A DNA stretch of 64,000 nucleotides from Bolinopsis microptera (GCF_026151205.1 NC_087072.1:20240103-20304102); one strand, 5' to 3'; positions 1 to 10,499 are shown, numbered from the stretch's first letter. The notes: generated by a model from the sequence alone, not told the origin. Numbers and translations are program-made.

Positions 1-690
1 AGGAGGACTGAGGAGAATGGCTGAGGAGGATGGCTGAGGAGGAGGACCCAGGAAAAGGCCCCAGGAGGAGGAGGAGGACTGGGGAGGAGGACAACTGTTG
101 AGGACTGATGAGGAGGACTGAGGACGAGGAAGAGGAGTAGGAGGAGGACTGAGGAGGGGAGGAGGAAGAGGACTGGGGAGGATCAGGAAGACCCAGGAGG
201 ACCCAGGAGGAGGAGGAGGAGGAGGACCCAGGAGGAGGAGGAGGACTGAGGAGGACTGAGGAGGACTGAGGAGGAGGACTGACGATGACTGAGAAGGAGG
301 AGGACTGAGGAGTACTGAGGAGGATGGCTGAGGAGGATGGCTGGGGAGGATGGCTGAGGAGGATGACTGAGGAGGATGACTGAGAGGGAGGAGGAGGAGG
401 ACTCAGGAGGAGGACTCAGGAGGAAGAGGAGGAGGAGGACTCAGGAGGAGGACTTAGGAGAAATGAGAAGGAGGACTGAGGAGAACTGAGAAGGAGGAGG
501 AGGACTGAATAGGAGGAGGAGAAGGAGGGGGACTGGGAGAGGACTGGGGAGGAGGAGGACTGATGAGAAGGATGAGGAGGAGGACCCAGGAGGAGGAGGA
601 CTGAGGAGGGGAGGAGGAAGAGGACTGAGGAAGATCAGGAAGACCCAGGAAGAGGAGGAGGAAGAGTAGGAGGAGGAAGCATCTAAATGT
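1..690. repeat. GGA-rich polypurine tract
   Basis: The + strand is almost entirely purine, built from irregular runs of AGGAGG, GAGGACTGAGG, AGGACCCAGG and GAGGATGGCTG. There is no fixed long period; it looks like a decayed mix of trinucleotide and 12-15-bp repeats. Open frames across it translate to Ser/Pro or Gly/Glu runs and are not genes. Such tracts can form triplex or G-tetrad structures (general knowledge, not seen here). It runs off the left edge, so its real size is unknown. Confidence 0.9.
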
Positions 691-699
691 TATTTCCAT

Positions 700-936
700 T
701 TTTGTCCGTTTTTGTCCGTTTTTGTCCGCTCTATTTTTTGTCCGTTTTGAAAATATAGGGTACCGAACGGACAAAAAACATGATCCCCCTATAACAGCAA
801 AAATTGAACATTTTATTTAGCAATTTAGGTGTCCATTAATGTCCGCCTATGTCCGCCTATGTCCGTTTATGTCCGCCTATGTCCGCCTATGTCCGCCTAT
901 GTCCGCCTATGTCCGTCTATGTCCGCCTATGTCCTG
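700..936. repeat. GTCCG-core minisatellite (10-11-bp units)
   Basis: Positions 700-745 hold repeated tttttgtccg units. Positions 841-930 hold nine head-to-tail 10-bp units, mostly gtccgcctat with a few single-base changes. Both arrays share the GTCCG core. Reverse-complement cggac units follow at about 961-977. A cytosine run (about 982-994) separates this from the MITE end to the right. Confidence 0.85.
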
Positions 937-994
937 TCCTTTTTGGATTCTATGAGACAAGCGGACATAGACGGACGTGACACCCCCCCCCCCC

Positions 995-1117
995 TTTAAA
1001 ATCACCTAATTTGTTCAATTTTAGGGAGGGGCACCAAAAGGGGAGGGGGCGCCAACAGGGGGGCGCTTTTTTCGGCAGGGGGGCGCCAACAGGCAACGTT
1101 ACGCCACTGCTTTGACA
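995..1117. mobile_element. hAT-like MITE, right part only
   Basis: From about 995 the sequence matches the MITE at 45140-45373: the stretch starting aaaatcacctaatttg, the GGGGGCGC-rich middle and the terminal cgttacgccactg (1097-1109). The next 8 bases, ctttgaca (1110-1117), would be the target-site duplication. The matching left terminus and second duplication are not found, because the GTCCG minisatellite sits where the left half should be. The element interrupts the transposon-related frame at 1110-1512. Confidence 0.7.
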
Positions 1118-1512
1118 ATCCTTTTGTTGTACATGTTTTTCTTCTGTCTCTCATGGCTAGTGTACATGCTCATTGGAGATCCAAGAGCCTTACTGGAAGG
1201 AGCTTGAGCATGAAATACTTTTACATCTAAAAATGCCCTTTCCAATGGGTTCCATACACTCCTAGCACTAACATCTAACCTAGCTCCATCTGCTTTGTTG
1301 GCCCCTGCAGGAAGTTCTCTCCCATTGACAGGGATAAGGAGAGATTCAGTGGCAACATCTTTACAGCCAGCAGTTTCTAAGAGCTCTGCTAACACATCTC
1401 TCAATGAATTGTGGCGAAGAGATACATACCCACCCCTTTTGCATATTAATGAGTGGTTTATTGAGTTATCACTTCCACATACACATTTTCTTGCAGCATC
1501 TATTATTAACAT
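1110..1512 (-). pseudogene. Transposon-associated ORF fragment, cut by MITE
   Basis: This 130-codon minus-strand frame has the pattern ICKRGGYVSLRHN, then GANKADGARLDVSAR, then FLDVKVFHAQAPSS. I recall similar sequence in long transposon-related ORFs of invertebrates, often near reverse transcriptases; its biochemical function is unknown to me. The frame ends exactly at the hAT-like MITE (1109/1110), so the C-terminus is lost. No host-gene function is inferred. Confidence 0.55.
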
Positions 1513-1574
1513 TGATTATTATATCATTGATTATTTATTGGGATTGATTATTACATCATTGATTATTTATTGGG
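1511..1574. repeat. 32-bp tandem duplication
   Basis: Two adjacent 32-bp copies (1511-1542 and 1543-1574) of an AT-rich unit starting attgattatta differ at one base. It lies just 5' of the transposon frame on the minus strand. Confidence 0.85.
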
Positions 1575-1715
1575 ATTCTACAGTCTCCAAAACAAAGTAC
1601 GAAGGTAATTTATTTTTGAGCTTTGATTTGGTGACTGCTTCATCAATGGGCTGGTAGGTATTTGTTTTTTAGCAGTGTTGAAAATTGAAGCAATTATAAA
1701 ATGTATATCTCTATC

Positions 1716-3323
1716 ATATGGACACGTTCAAAAAAAGGTGGCACTAGAGATTGATTTTTTTAAATGCGTTTTAAAAATAGTCATTGCTCTTTGTTGGTTG
1801 ATATATCTATCTATACCTTTAGAAATTCGATTAAATTTCATGATCCTGAAATCACGGAGTCTCTAGTGCTTATATCACAGGAGTTATCGTTATTAGTGTG
1901 CCAATGAGTCAAAAGTCACACAATTAGAAATGCAAGATGAATCAACACTAGATAATCTGAAAAGTAATATTCACAAAGAAGCCAAAATTGATATGGTGAC
2001 TATAATGCATGTAAGGAATGGAATGTCTTAGATGAAATTGTTATTGGTGCCAAAATGAGTCAAAAATCACAACTTAAACGTTGGAAATGAGCCTATTTTG
2101 AGCAGTGATTATTGAATCATATAACGTTTTTATTGGCTTTCTATCATTTTTTAGGGTACAAAATAGTATTAAATAGTATTAAAACCAGTTAATATGATTC
2201 AAAAGTCACATTTTCGTTAAAGGTGCGCTATTAAGTCACACTATAATAAGCCTTAAATTAAGTGCACGATATGACAATTTATATTCATTCTATGAATCTT
2301 ATTATGTGATTTTTGAATCCATGTCTAAGCTTATACCATATTGAAGGTCTTTGAGCGATAATTTTTGATCTGGGTGCTTAAATGATTCAAAAATCACATA
2401 AATCTAGCTACCAAATATGTAATTTTCTTTAAAGTGTGACAATTAAATCATATGTAATGTTCAAGTTGTAATGACATTTTGAAAGGAAAGGTAATGAATC
2501 GATAATCACATTTCAAAAATCCAATTAAGTATTATACGTTACTGATTGATTCATTTGTCACATTATGGAGACAAAATTATCATGGCTTGAGTAGTAAAAG
2601 TACTTGCCTAATTTACTCAGTTTAAAATCAGTGTTTTGTGATTATTGATTCCACTATTACTCTAATAACGATCTTCTCCATGACCATAAACAAGTGTCAC
2701 AACAAATCACTGCAGATTTACTATGAATACCAACCTGATATAGAGCCAAAAAGTGATACATTCCCCTGATACAGCATCATTTCAATACATGCTCATTTAT
2801 GTGATTTTTGACTCATTATGGCACTTTTAACCATCTAAATTCTCTAAATATTAGTTAGCATGCTATAATTGTGATCGATAGAGTTCATTATTACAATCAT
2901 TCCGTTGATATTCATATCACATTCATCATTCTAAAATAATTAGTCAGAATTAACCCTGTGTGTGATAATTGCATCATAACTCCACATTTAACCGGTGACT
3001 CTTTGCACTTTTAACACTCAACTATCTCAAAAAGGTTCAATAATCACATTGAGAAGCAGGACACACTCACAGAATGTAAATTCATCATTAGAGGTGCAAG
3101 AAATGAATATTTTGTGATTTCTGGCTCATATCTGCACAATTAACAGATATAAAGAGATGAATGACTTAATTATGTGACATTTGACTCTTTTTGGACCACA
3201 TATTAAAATTTGGTTAACTTTCATAGCATACTCCTTGAGATACAAGTATTTTAAAATGCTTCACACAATTTTGGCAGTGAAAAATCAATCTCTAGTGCCA
3301 CCTTTTTATGAACGTGTCCATAT
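1716..3323. mobile_element. 1.6-kb non-coding TIR element with repeated GATTCAAAARTCACA motif
   Basis: Positions 1716-1760 and 3280-3323 are inverted repeats of about 44 bp beginning atatggacacgttca, with one or two mismatches. There is no coding frame between them. About 14 degenerate copies of GAKTCAAAARTCACA occur in both orientations, for example at 1906, 2057, 2196, 2302 (reverse), 2384, 2547, 2811 (reverse), 3035 and 3174 (reverse), spread over the whole interior rather than only near the ends. A target-site duplication is not clear; a TA dinucleotide is possible. It is probably a non-autonomous DNA transposon of unassigned superfamily. Confidence 0.7.
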
Positions 3324-3357
3324 ATGCTAGTACAGAAAACATACTTACTTGTACTTG

Positions 3358-3720
3358 AAAAGGTCTCCTCCTAGTTGTTGGAGTGGCCTGCACCACATAG
3401 TAACTCTTTTCTCCGGTGGATTAGACCTCTCCAGTGAGCCCTGTCTGTAGCTTATTGTTATGCATCTTCTATCGTGATGTTATTGACACCTGTGAAGATT
3501 GCTGCATCCTCCCGGACACATGACAACCAGTTTTTCCGAGGTCTACCTCTTGGCCTTTTACCATGCTTTGGGATCCAGTGCAGAAGATAGTTCTTCTGGC
3601 ATCCTCACCACATGGCCAAACCATCGGAGTCTAGCTGCTCGTATTTTTATTATAACCATTGACACAAAGGCCATAATCTTTCGCCAGCTCTCCAATATCC
3701 ACCATTAAGCTGCATTTTAT
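3358..3720 (-). pseudogene. LINE fragment (RTE-like), 3' end
   Basis: The minus strand reads RAARLRWFGHVVRMPE followed by a Gly/Arg-rich tail, with frameshifts. It is the same family as the better copy at 34842-36000 (there ARLRWYGHVVRMPE, then RLRGRPRKGW). The nucleotide match includes the shared end, ggtctcctcctagt. It is the extreme C-terminal segment after the reverse transcriptase. Upstream, YGLCVNG-like residues hint at an internal deletion in this copy. Confidence 0.7.
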
Positions 3721-4566
3721 ATCGTTGAACTACACAATATAAACTAAATTATGTTTTAGTGTAGACTTTTTGTCACAACAAGACTGCAACATATATAGTA
3801 ACAACTATTATAAACAGAACCCTTAATGTTCTGTCTATTAAAAAATTTCTTCTAATCCTAATATGAGCTGATTTTAAGTGCTGATTTTATCATTAGTTTT
3901 TACACATGAACTGTGAATTCTGAACAACCAGTTTTACGTTTACTAATTAGTTTAGTATCATGAGTAGTACAGTATTTAGTTGTATTAGCTTACATTTCTT
4001 CTTGTCGTATTTTTTGTTGTTTTGACATTTTTTGCAATTACATTTTTTGGGTCATATTTCGTAAATTTTATTTCTCTGTTTTTGTTTTAATGTTATTTTA
4101 AATTTCTTTCCGTCGTTAATTTTTACGCATGTTTAACAATTTTATTACAGAACTGAAGAAGACGTTGTTACATGGAATGATTATTTCAATTCAATAAAGT
4201 TTCTAGCCTAAAGTTTGCTGCTTCAATTTGTTCGCAAGTTAAGAGTCTAAAGAGAAATTCTCCAAGAGAAATCAAGTTCAAATGCGACTCATAAATATAG
4301 CCCCCTTGAACTATTTACCTAATATGAGCCTTGTTTCTAAAGACCTAACTGAACTAGCGTTTCGGTGTGTGCAAAAGCTTTTAGGCACGCACATTTCTTA
4401 CCCCGTCAGTTATCTGTCCTTCCAAACCCAAACTAGCAGTCAAGGACAAAAAGTCATACACCAAATGGGCATTATATTTTATGAATTGTTTTACATCTTT
4501 ATCCTTTTTATTCTGTAAAATGTGCTAAAATTAAATTTCTTGTTTCATTGAAAATTTCTTGTTTCA
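3721..4566. other. Unassigned AT-rich sequence between LINE pieces
   Basis: No convincing gene. An aataaag signal lies near 4194 in + orientation, and an 18-bp tandem duplication (aaatttcttgtttcatt) sits at about 4532-4568. It may be an insertion that split the LINE fragments on either side, but no terminal repeats or target duplication were recognised. Confidence 0.5.
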
Positions 4567-4818
4567 TTAATCAACGGGGGCGATGTTAGCCCGCTTAAGT
4601 ACATCAGCATTAGATACATGATAAAACCATTTGATTTCCAGGATTCTCCTCAGACATCTATGATGGAACACCTCAAATCTTTTCATCTGCGTCTGTGTGG
4701 TATCCCATACCTCACTTCCATAAAACAGTATAGTGAGAACAGCCGCTTTGTAAATCCTGATTTTAGTTGGAGTCTTGATGTTGCGACTGTACCATATACT
4801 GCTAAGCTGATAGAATAA
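4567..4818 (-). pseudogene. RTE-like LINE fragment
   Basis: The minus strand encodes KTPTKIRIYKAAVLTILFYG, then EVWDTTQTQMKRFEVFHHRCL. This is colinear with the C-terminal part of the copy at 34842-36000 (TKIRIYKAAVITILLYGAEVW). The fragment is cut on its upstream side by the 3' tail of another LINE and resumes at 6180-6300. Confidence 0.75.
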
Positions 4819-6179
4819 TAATAATAATAATAAATTAATGTTATTTTTATACAGCACCAAAAGGTTAAATAATTTAAATTTAACCCTTATGCACAGCTGT
4901 AAATGATACTTAAATTAACGAGAGTGTGCATCTTTGCCTTAGATGGAGGTGGAACAAGAAACTGTTCAGAAAACAGGCGATAAAAACTGTAAAATATAAC
5001 GTGACTAAATAAGGCAGATGCACCTAACAAGCAGATATCCAAGAAGGGTTAGCAGGTTTTTTAACAGAGGACTAGAGGAAAGGATAATGACTACAAGAAA
5101 TCGCAGTATGAAACTCAACAGCCTAACAAATTTAAAAATCAGGTTTATAAAAATGAAATTCCCTGATATATTAAAAATTCTATAAAAACTCAATAAAAAT
5201 TCCTTAAAAAATCCATAGAAATTCCATAGACTCCAAATATACAAACAATCTGAAGTTTCCAATATACAATAAAAATTGATTGAAGAAGTTTACTGCAGAA
5301 CAGTAACTGATGATAAAGATTATATCTGAAAATCCAATACAGTCATACCAAACAATCTGGGCAACATAAAAGTAGAGACAGTAAAAAAGAGAAGAAAAAG
5401 ATGCTCTAGTACTTGAGACAAAATATAAAGAATAAGGTAGCTTTCTCCCAGGTGCCAACCCAAAAAATGGTGTCCCAGGATAGAGCCTCCTTTTCCGACC
5501 TACACTACAATTTTGTTAGCAGACACAGTGAAACGCAAAAAAAAGATTATTATCTTAAATTTTGCCCAAAAATCCTTGAAAACTAATAGCCTAAAATAAT
5601 TTAATTTAAAGCGTGAAATTGACCTGCTATAAGATAAACATTTTAATTAAATTTTAACCTTCAATAAAGGATTAGTTACTCAGTACAAATCAAAGGACTT
5701 TCTAAACAGGTGAGCTTTAAGTTTTCCCTTAAAGTCCTTGATGTTTACACATTTCGTGATTTCTTGAGGAAGATTGTTCCATATTCTTGGAGCAGATGAA
5801 GAGAAGGCTCTGGGTGGACTGTTTATGGGGCAATGAAGAGGCATATCTCTTCCACCACTGGAATTGTACTGAACAAGGTTTGACAGGTATGAAGGTGCTA
5901 GCCCATGGAGCAGTTTGAAAGTTAACAGGAGTATTTTAAATTCAATACATTCTTTTACCTTGAGCCAATGAAATTCTTTTATGTAGGGATCAACTTCTTC
6001 TCTTTTCTTTAGACCTTTGACTAAGCGGCATGCTCTGTTTTGCAGAGATTGTAGCTGTTTCAAAACAGAATGATTAGCTCCAAAGTAAAGTGCATTACAG
6101 TAGTCAAGGGAACTGATGATAAGAGATTGCACGATGATTTGCATTTGAGTTTCAGAGAGGAATGGTTTCATTTTTGCCC
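4819..6179 (-). mobile_element. 5'-truncated CR1/jockey-like LINE nested in RTE-like LINE
   Basis: The minus-strand frame from about 6172 to 5680 holds the C-terminal part of a reverse transcriptase ORF: SLIISSLDYCNALYFG, LQSLQNRACRLV, then FSSSAPRIWNNLPQEI, a pattern typical of CR1/jockey-type ORF2 ends. The 3' UTR ends at about 4819-4832 in an (ATT)n microsatellite, as CR1/L2 elements do. The flanks at 4818 and 6180 are consecutive parts of one RTE-like ORF (IPNASGA, then QLSSIWYSR), so this LINE inserted into it. Target-site duplication was not resolved. The 5' end is truncated and no intact ORF remains. Confidence 0.75.
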
Positions 6180-6300
6180 CAGAGGCGTTTGGAATTCGAG
6201 CTAATAGTTCTTTGTCAATTGTTCCATTCGCACTGATGATTGCACCCACGTAAGTGAAATTGCTGACCTGCTGTATTGGGAAACCATCCACATTCAGAAT
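6180..6300 (-). pseudogene. RTE-like LINE fragment, upstream part
   Basis: The minus strand reads GFPIQQVSNFTYVGAIISANG, then TIDKELLARIPNASGA, matching EPVEQVSNFVYLGANISGDG in the copy at 35,400-35,520. It is fused in frame with the nested LINE to give a misleading 203-codon chimeric frame. An 18-bp direct repeat containing attcagaataaaacaaa lies at its upstream edge (6293-6330). Confidence 0.7.
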
Positions 6301-7069
6301 AAAACAAATTCAGAATAAAACAAATGTTATATTCAAATCTCTTTATTCAACAATATTAAATCATTATAGAACCTAATTTGTGGCATGATCCTTATGTTAG
6401 TGCTATTCTGTTAGCTGATGCTGACAGGCACAATTTCCCTGTTATTGGCATTGCAGTGTTCACGGCATGTATTGCGCGAACGCGAACGACCGAAATTTCC
6501 CTTAAAATTATTTTGCTTCTAAAATGTTGGCTCTAGTAATTAATAAATGTGCAATGTAATCGTAAAATAATGCAATTGAATAAGACCTTGCGCGCGGCGC
6601 TAGGCTTAAGTAAAATACAATTTTAAGTAAAATAAAATTTTTATTTTCCACAGAAGAATCAATACATATTGAATTATAAATATCCGATAATTCCATTAAT
6701 AATCATTAAAAGTTGCTTTGTCATCTGTAAAATCAAAAACGAAAAGCCGTACGCTGAACGCGCGCGGCATTTTTTCTGCAGCTGCCTAGCTTTAAGCTTG
6801 TAGCCGCTAACATCAAAGCCGCCGCGCGCGCCCAGTGCTGGGGTGCATTCTCATTAACAATTAAACTTGGTCAAAGATATTTATATACAATTCCTAAATT
6901 AAATCAATAATCATGTTAATATGAGTATTCAACACTACTCGACAACAATTATTTGCCGGCCCATCAACGATTCAGTTGCCGAAACAAAAATCAAATGTTT
7001 GCTCTTTCGTTTCGGGGACTGTTTGAACTCAGTACCATATCCGACTAATCATACTTTATAATGGTTAAA

Positions 7070-10000
7070 TTATTATCAAACATGTCAATCTTACAAATGT
7101 CAACAATCCTAAAATGATTTAGAACCTAAACGTGATCCTTTGTAAGATTATATGTCCCAAAAGTCAAATTGACTTGTACTCAAGTATAAAGTCGAACAAT
7201 TTACTCCAATAACCACGGTTACTAGCAAGTTCTCTCAAATGAAGAATATCATCATACGACTCCAGCAAGATGAAACGCTTCCAGAGGTCAACCTTCAGGT
7301 GGTGCAGGAGGTTACGTCTGTGAGCCCCGAGTCTACCAACTTCACTACACATCTCGACAGCAAAGCACAGCGCAGCTTGAGCTGGTGATCTTTCATCGCT
7401 CCTCAGTATGTGTCCTAGCATCTTCCACCTAGATAACTCAGCACGCTCAGACATAGGGGTAGAGTTACTCTGTTTGTATAGGGTATCTTTGGACATCATA
7501 CTGCGTGGCCAGCTGACATTCATGATCTTTCTGAGGTGGTTACGGTGACATGCATCTAGTTTGTCCCAGTACGATTTAGGCATTCCCCAGCAACTAGAGT
7601 TATACATGAGGATAGATACTACTTGGGCCTCATAGACCTTCAGCTTCTTCTGTAGGGGGATCTTACTCTGGCACCAGACCTTCTTGAAGTTCTGGAATGC
7701 TACATTGGCTAACATGATTCTTCTGGTGACATCTTTCCTACTTTCTAGCAGAGAACCCAACAACTTGCTACTGCACCATTCTTCATTCATTCTAAGGGGT
7801 TTACCATCATCCATGACATCATCTTTCCCAGCTATGTAGATGTGTACAAACTCTGTCTTTGATTCATTAATATTCAGATTCCACTCTTTGAACACCTTAG
7901 TAGCGACAGGGAGGAGGGCTTCTAGAGCATCTTTGTCTTCACCAAGATAGTCGATGTCATCAGAGTAGGCATCTTCTTCAGGCATGCCACTAGGACTAAT
8001 AGGAGGGGTTGGGCGCAGCGTCACGGCACGCAGGTGGTAGCAGGCACCAGCTAGAGTGATTGTGAAACAGAGGCCTGAAACACTATCACCTTGGGGTCCT
8101 CCATTGGTGCTGATGAATTCAAGGGAGGTAGCGTTGTTGACTCGCACCTTGATCTTGGTGTTGCTCAGGAGGAATCTCACTAGTCTGATCTCATCTCTTG
8201 TGCACCCTGCGTCCTCTAGGAGGTTGAGCACAGTCTGCCTACTGATAGTATCGAAGGCACTGGACATGTCTAGGCCCATCTTGTGGAAAGACCACTCTCT
8301 TTCTTTTACGATGCTGATCAACATACGGTGACACCATACCAGGTCTCCACAGCTTCTCTTCTGCTTGTAGGCAGCTTGCCATGGACCTGTGTAAGCGTCT
8401 ACCTTTGCTTCAATTCTCCTGAGTGTAATGAGGGATAGCAGCTTACGAGCACAGTTACATAGTGTCAGGGGTCTGAGGCTTTTCAGTTCACCAGGAGTCT
8501 TGCCAGGCTTTTGAAGAGGGGTGATGAAACATTCTCCGACAGCGTCAAGGAACAGGTTCTCTTCAAAGCAGGTGTTGATGATTTTGGCGTAATGGACACA
8601 TAGCGCACTCCCACCATACTTGAGGAGCTCATTGGGGGTATTGTCAGGTCCATTGGCTTTGCCGTTCTTGAGGCGTTTAGCAGCGGTTTTTACCTCATAT
8701 TCTGTGATAGGGCAGTCGAGGGGAGAAGGGGGACCTTCAAACGGATCAAGGGCAGGTTCATCTCCAGTCAGCTGTTCTTCATACCAATCGCGGAGTACTT
8801 CAGCTTTAGCGAGGTCTGTACCAATGGGGTACCCATCCTTATTGTGGACAACTATAGGCTTTGTCTCTTTGGTCTTAGCTAAGGATCTCACAGCTTCGAA
8901 CATTTGACGCGTGTCGTCAGTTGATGAAATTTCTTCAGCTAACTGGTCAGCCTTAGCACACTCTAGCTCCTTCAGTCTCTTTTTGATGTCTTTACCGAGC
9001 TTATTTCTCCGTCCTCGCAGTACAGAGCTATCACAGGGCTTGTTGGTGCTTGCCAGGGCGAGGCGTATATCGTGTCGTTCTGCGACTAGGGCAACAACAG
9101 TAGGGTCATTAGAGAAGAAGCACTTATTCTTAGCCTTCCTGTAGCCTAGGGTCTCAGCAGCTGACTTATGAACTTCACCCAGTACTACTGCAAAGTCCTT
9201 GTTGGGATCACCTGAGGGTATTACAGTAGAAAGTCTACTAGCAATGTCATGTTCATACATTCGTTTACAATCGGGGTCTGATGTGAGCCTGCGAGTGTCA
9301 AACATTTTAGGACGTTTAGGAGCTTTAGCGTAGAACAGGGGGCGTTTAGACAATTCAATCGTACATATTACAAGCCTATGGTCAGAGCTAAACACCATAC
9401 CGTTGTGCGACCTAGCATCTCTGAGCAGACATTTACTTCTTCTTTTACAAAGAATATAATCTATCTGAGTAAACACTTTACGCTTTTTACCAGACTGACC
9501 TTTGACATTAACCAAACCCTCGTAAGTGGTCCGATGACTCGCACGGTGAAGGAAGGCAGTATTAGCAGCAAACAAGTCGTTTCTACACATGAAGTTGAGA
9601 AGGTAGTGACCGTTGTGATTCCTTTTACCCATACCGTGCCTGCCGACATAATCTGACACACCATTTACATAGTCTGAGTCATCAAGCTTACCCAGCCTAC
9701 CGTTGAAATCTCCCATCACAAACAACTCGTGTCTTGAAGGAACGACAATAGCTGAACTGACTTGCTTGTACAATTTCCTGACAATTTCTGGTCTGAGTTC
9801 TGATTTGGTGTTGGTTGGGCAGTACACATTGACGGCTCTAAACATGACGGGTTCACCGTGCTTTACAGGCAATCTGAAATCTATCCACGCAACACGGTCA
9901 CTAACACGATGATATTGAACAATGTACGGTACTAGCCGCTTTGATACCACAAACCCCAGTCCTGCATAACAGGCATCCTTTTGTTCAATGATAATCAACT

Positions 10001-10276
10001 TATTGCCACAGGGTAACATTGCTTCAGATGGCTGAGTGATCTTAGTTTCTTGAAGGGCTATAACGTCTAATTTATATTGAGTACAGTCACGTCCTAATAT
10101 ATGTTGGTCTACTTCTTTGCTCAGCCCACGAACATTGAATGTTGCAAGGGCTAGAATGAGTGAGAGAGGGATCAACTTAGGGACGATGAGTAGAGGGTTA
10201 GATGCTGCAGCAGGGGTAATCTGTGTCTCCCTGCTTCTGCTGATGTGCCTGACGTCATCACTGGTCATTCCACCTA
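7070..10276 (-). mobile_element. Full-length compact LINE with 12-bp TSD
   Basis: The same 12 bases, ataatggttaaa, flank the element at 7058-7069 and 10277-10288. The unfilled target is seen once in the opposite palindrome arm. Transcribed from the minus strand, the element has only about 8 bp before its ATG and about 94 bp after its stop. Single ORF, very short UTRs and an APE-type endonuclease fit RTE-like non-LTR elements, though the clade is tentative. Complete length, intact ORF and clear TSD suggest a young insertion. Confidence 0.85.
7164..10268 (-). CDS. LINE ORF: APE endonuclease + reverse transcriptase, 1034 aa
   Basis: One uninterrupted frame encodes the enzymes for target-primed reverse transcription. 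The endonuclease at about residues 40-300 has FNVRGL (Asn45), LQETKI (Glu74), GDFN (Asp187, Asn189) and SSDH (295-297), the usual catalytic set of apurinic endonuclease-like domains. The reverse transcriptase at about 500-800 has MGLDMSSAFD near residue 664, GGPQGDSVSG, and YSDD near 767. YSDD replaces the common YADD but keeps the catalytic aspartates. A C-terminal thumb-like region follows. There are no stops or frameshifts, so the protein could be functional. Small frames on the other strand are shadows. Confidence 0.9.
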   Translation of the reverse strand: MTSDDVRHISRSRETQITPAAASNPLLIVPKLIPLSLILALATFNVRGLSKEVDQHILGRDCTQYKLDVIALQETKITQPSEAMLPCGNKLIIIEQKDACYAGLGFVVSKRLVPYIVQYHRVSDRVAWIDFRLPVKHGEPVMFRAVNVYCPTNTKSELRPEIVRKLYKQVSSAIVVPSRHELFVMGDFNGRLGKLDDSDYVNGVSDYVGRHGMGKRNHNGHYLLNFMCRNDLFAANTAFLHRASHRTTYEGLVNVKGQSGKKRKVFTQIDYILCKRRSKCLLRDARSHNGMVFSSDHRLVICTIELSKRPLFYAKAPKRPKMFDTRRLTSDPDCKRMYEHDIASRLSTVIPSGDPNKDFAVVLGEVHKSAAETLGYRKAKNKCFFSNDPTVVALVAERHDIRLALASTNKPCDSSVLRGRRNKLGKDIKKRLKELECAKADQLAEEISSTDDTRQMFEAVRSLAKTKETKPIVVHNKDGYPIGTDLAKAEVLRDWYEEQLTGDEPALDPFEGPPSPLDCPITEYEVKTAAKRLKNGKANGPDNTPNELLKYGGSALCVHYAKIINTCFEENLFLDAVGECFITPLQKPGKTPGELKSLRPLTLCNCARKLLSLITLRRIEAKVDAYTGPWQAAYKQKRSCGDLVWCHRMLISIVKEREWSFHKMGLDMSSAFDTISRQTVLNLLEDAGCTRDEIRLVRFLLSNTKIKVRVNNATSLEFISTNGGPQGDSVSGLCFTITLAGACYHLRAVTLRPTPPISPSGMPEEDAYSDDIDYLGEDKDALEALLPVATKVFKEWNLNINESKTEFVHIYIAGKDDVMDDGKPLRMNEEWCSSKLLGSLLESRKDVTRRIMLANVAFQNFKKVWCQSKIPLQKKLKVYEAQVVSILMYNSSCWGMPKSYWDKLDACHRNHLRKIMNVSWPRSMMSKDTLYKQSNSTPMSERAELSRWKMLGHILRSDERSPAQAALCFAVEMCSEVGRLGAHRRNLLHHLKVDLWKRFILLESYDDILHLRELASNRGYWSKLFDFILEYKSI

Positions 10277-10465
10277 ATAATGGTTAAAATACAAAGTAAA
10301 AAGATTTTCCTCGATGGGCCGGCATTCGCAACCGCGAAACGTTTTGAGTACGACAAACGATGACACCACCACCAGCCGTTAATTGATAAGTCCATGGGTG
10401 ACGGGATAAAGTTAAAGTAAGATGTGTAATTTCATATTGCCTATCACCTATCACCTAAGTTACTT

Positions 10466-10499
10466 TGCATATACTACTTCTATAGAAGTAGTATATGCA
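10466..10499. repeat. 34-bp perfect palindrome
   Basis: tgcatatactacttcta is followed immediately by its exact reverse complement, with no spacer. It lies in the left arm of the giant inverted repeat and is absent from the equivalent place in the right arm (about 11717), so it arose after the arms formed, perhaps as a small insertion or template-switch product. Confidence 0.9.

Noticed and set aside
454-774. 106-codon Ser/Pro-rich frame
   Set aside because: Translation of the GGA tract on the other strand; low complexity, no start context or domain.
8056-9912. Plus-strand frames across the LINE
   Set aside because: Antisense shadows of the intact 1034-codon ORF.
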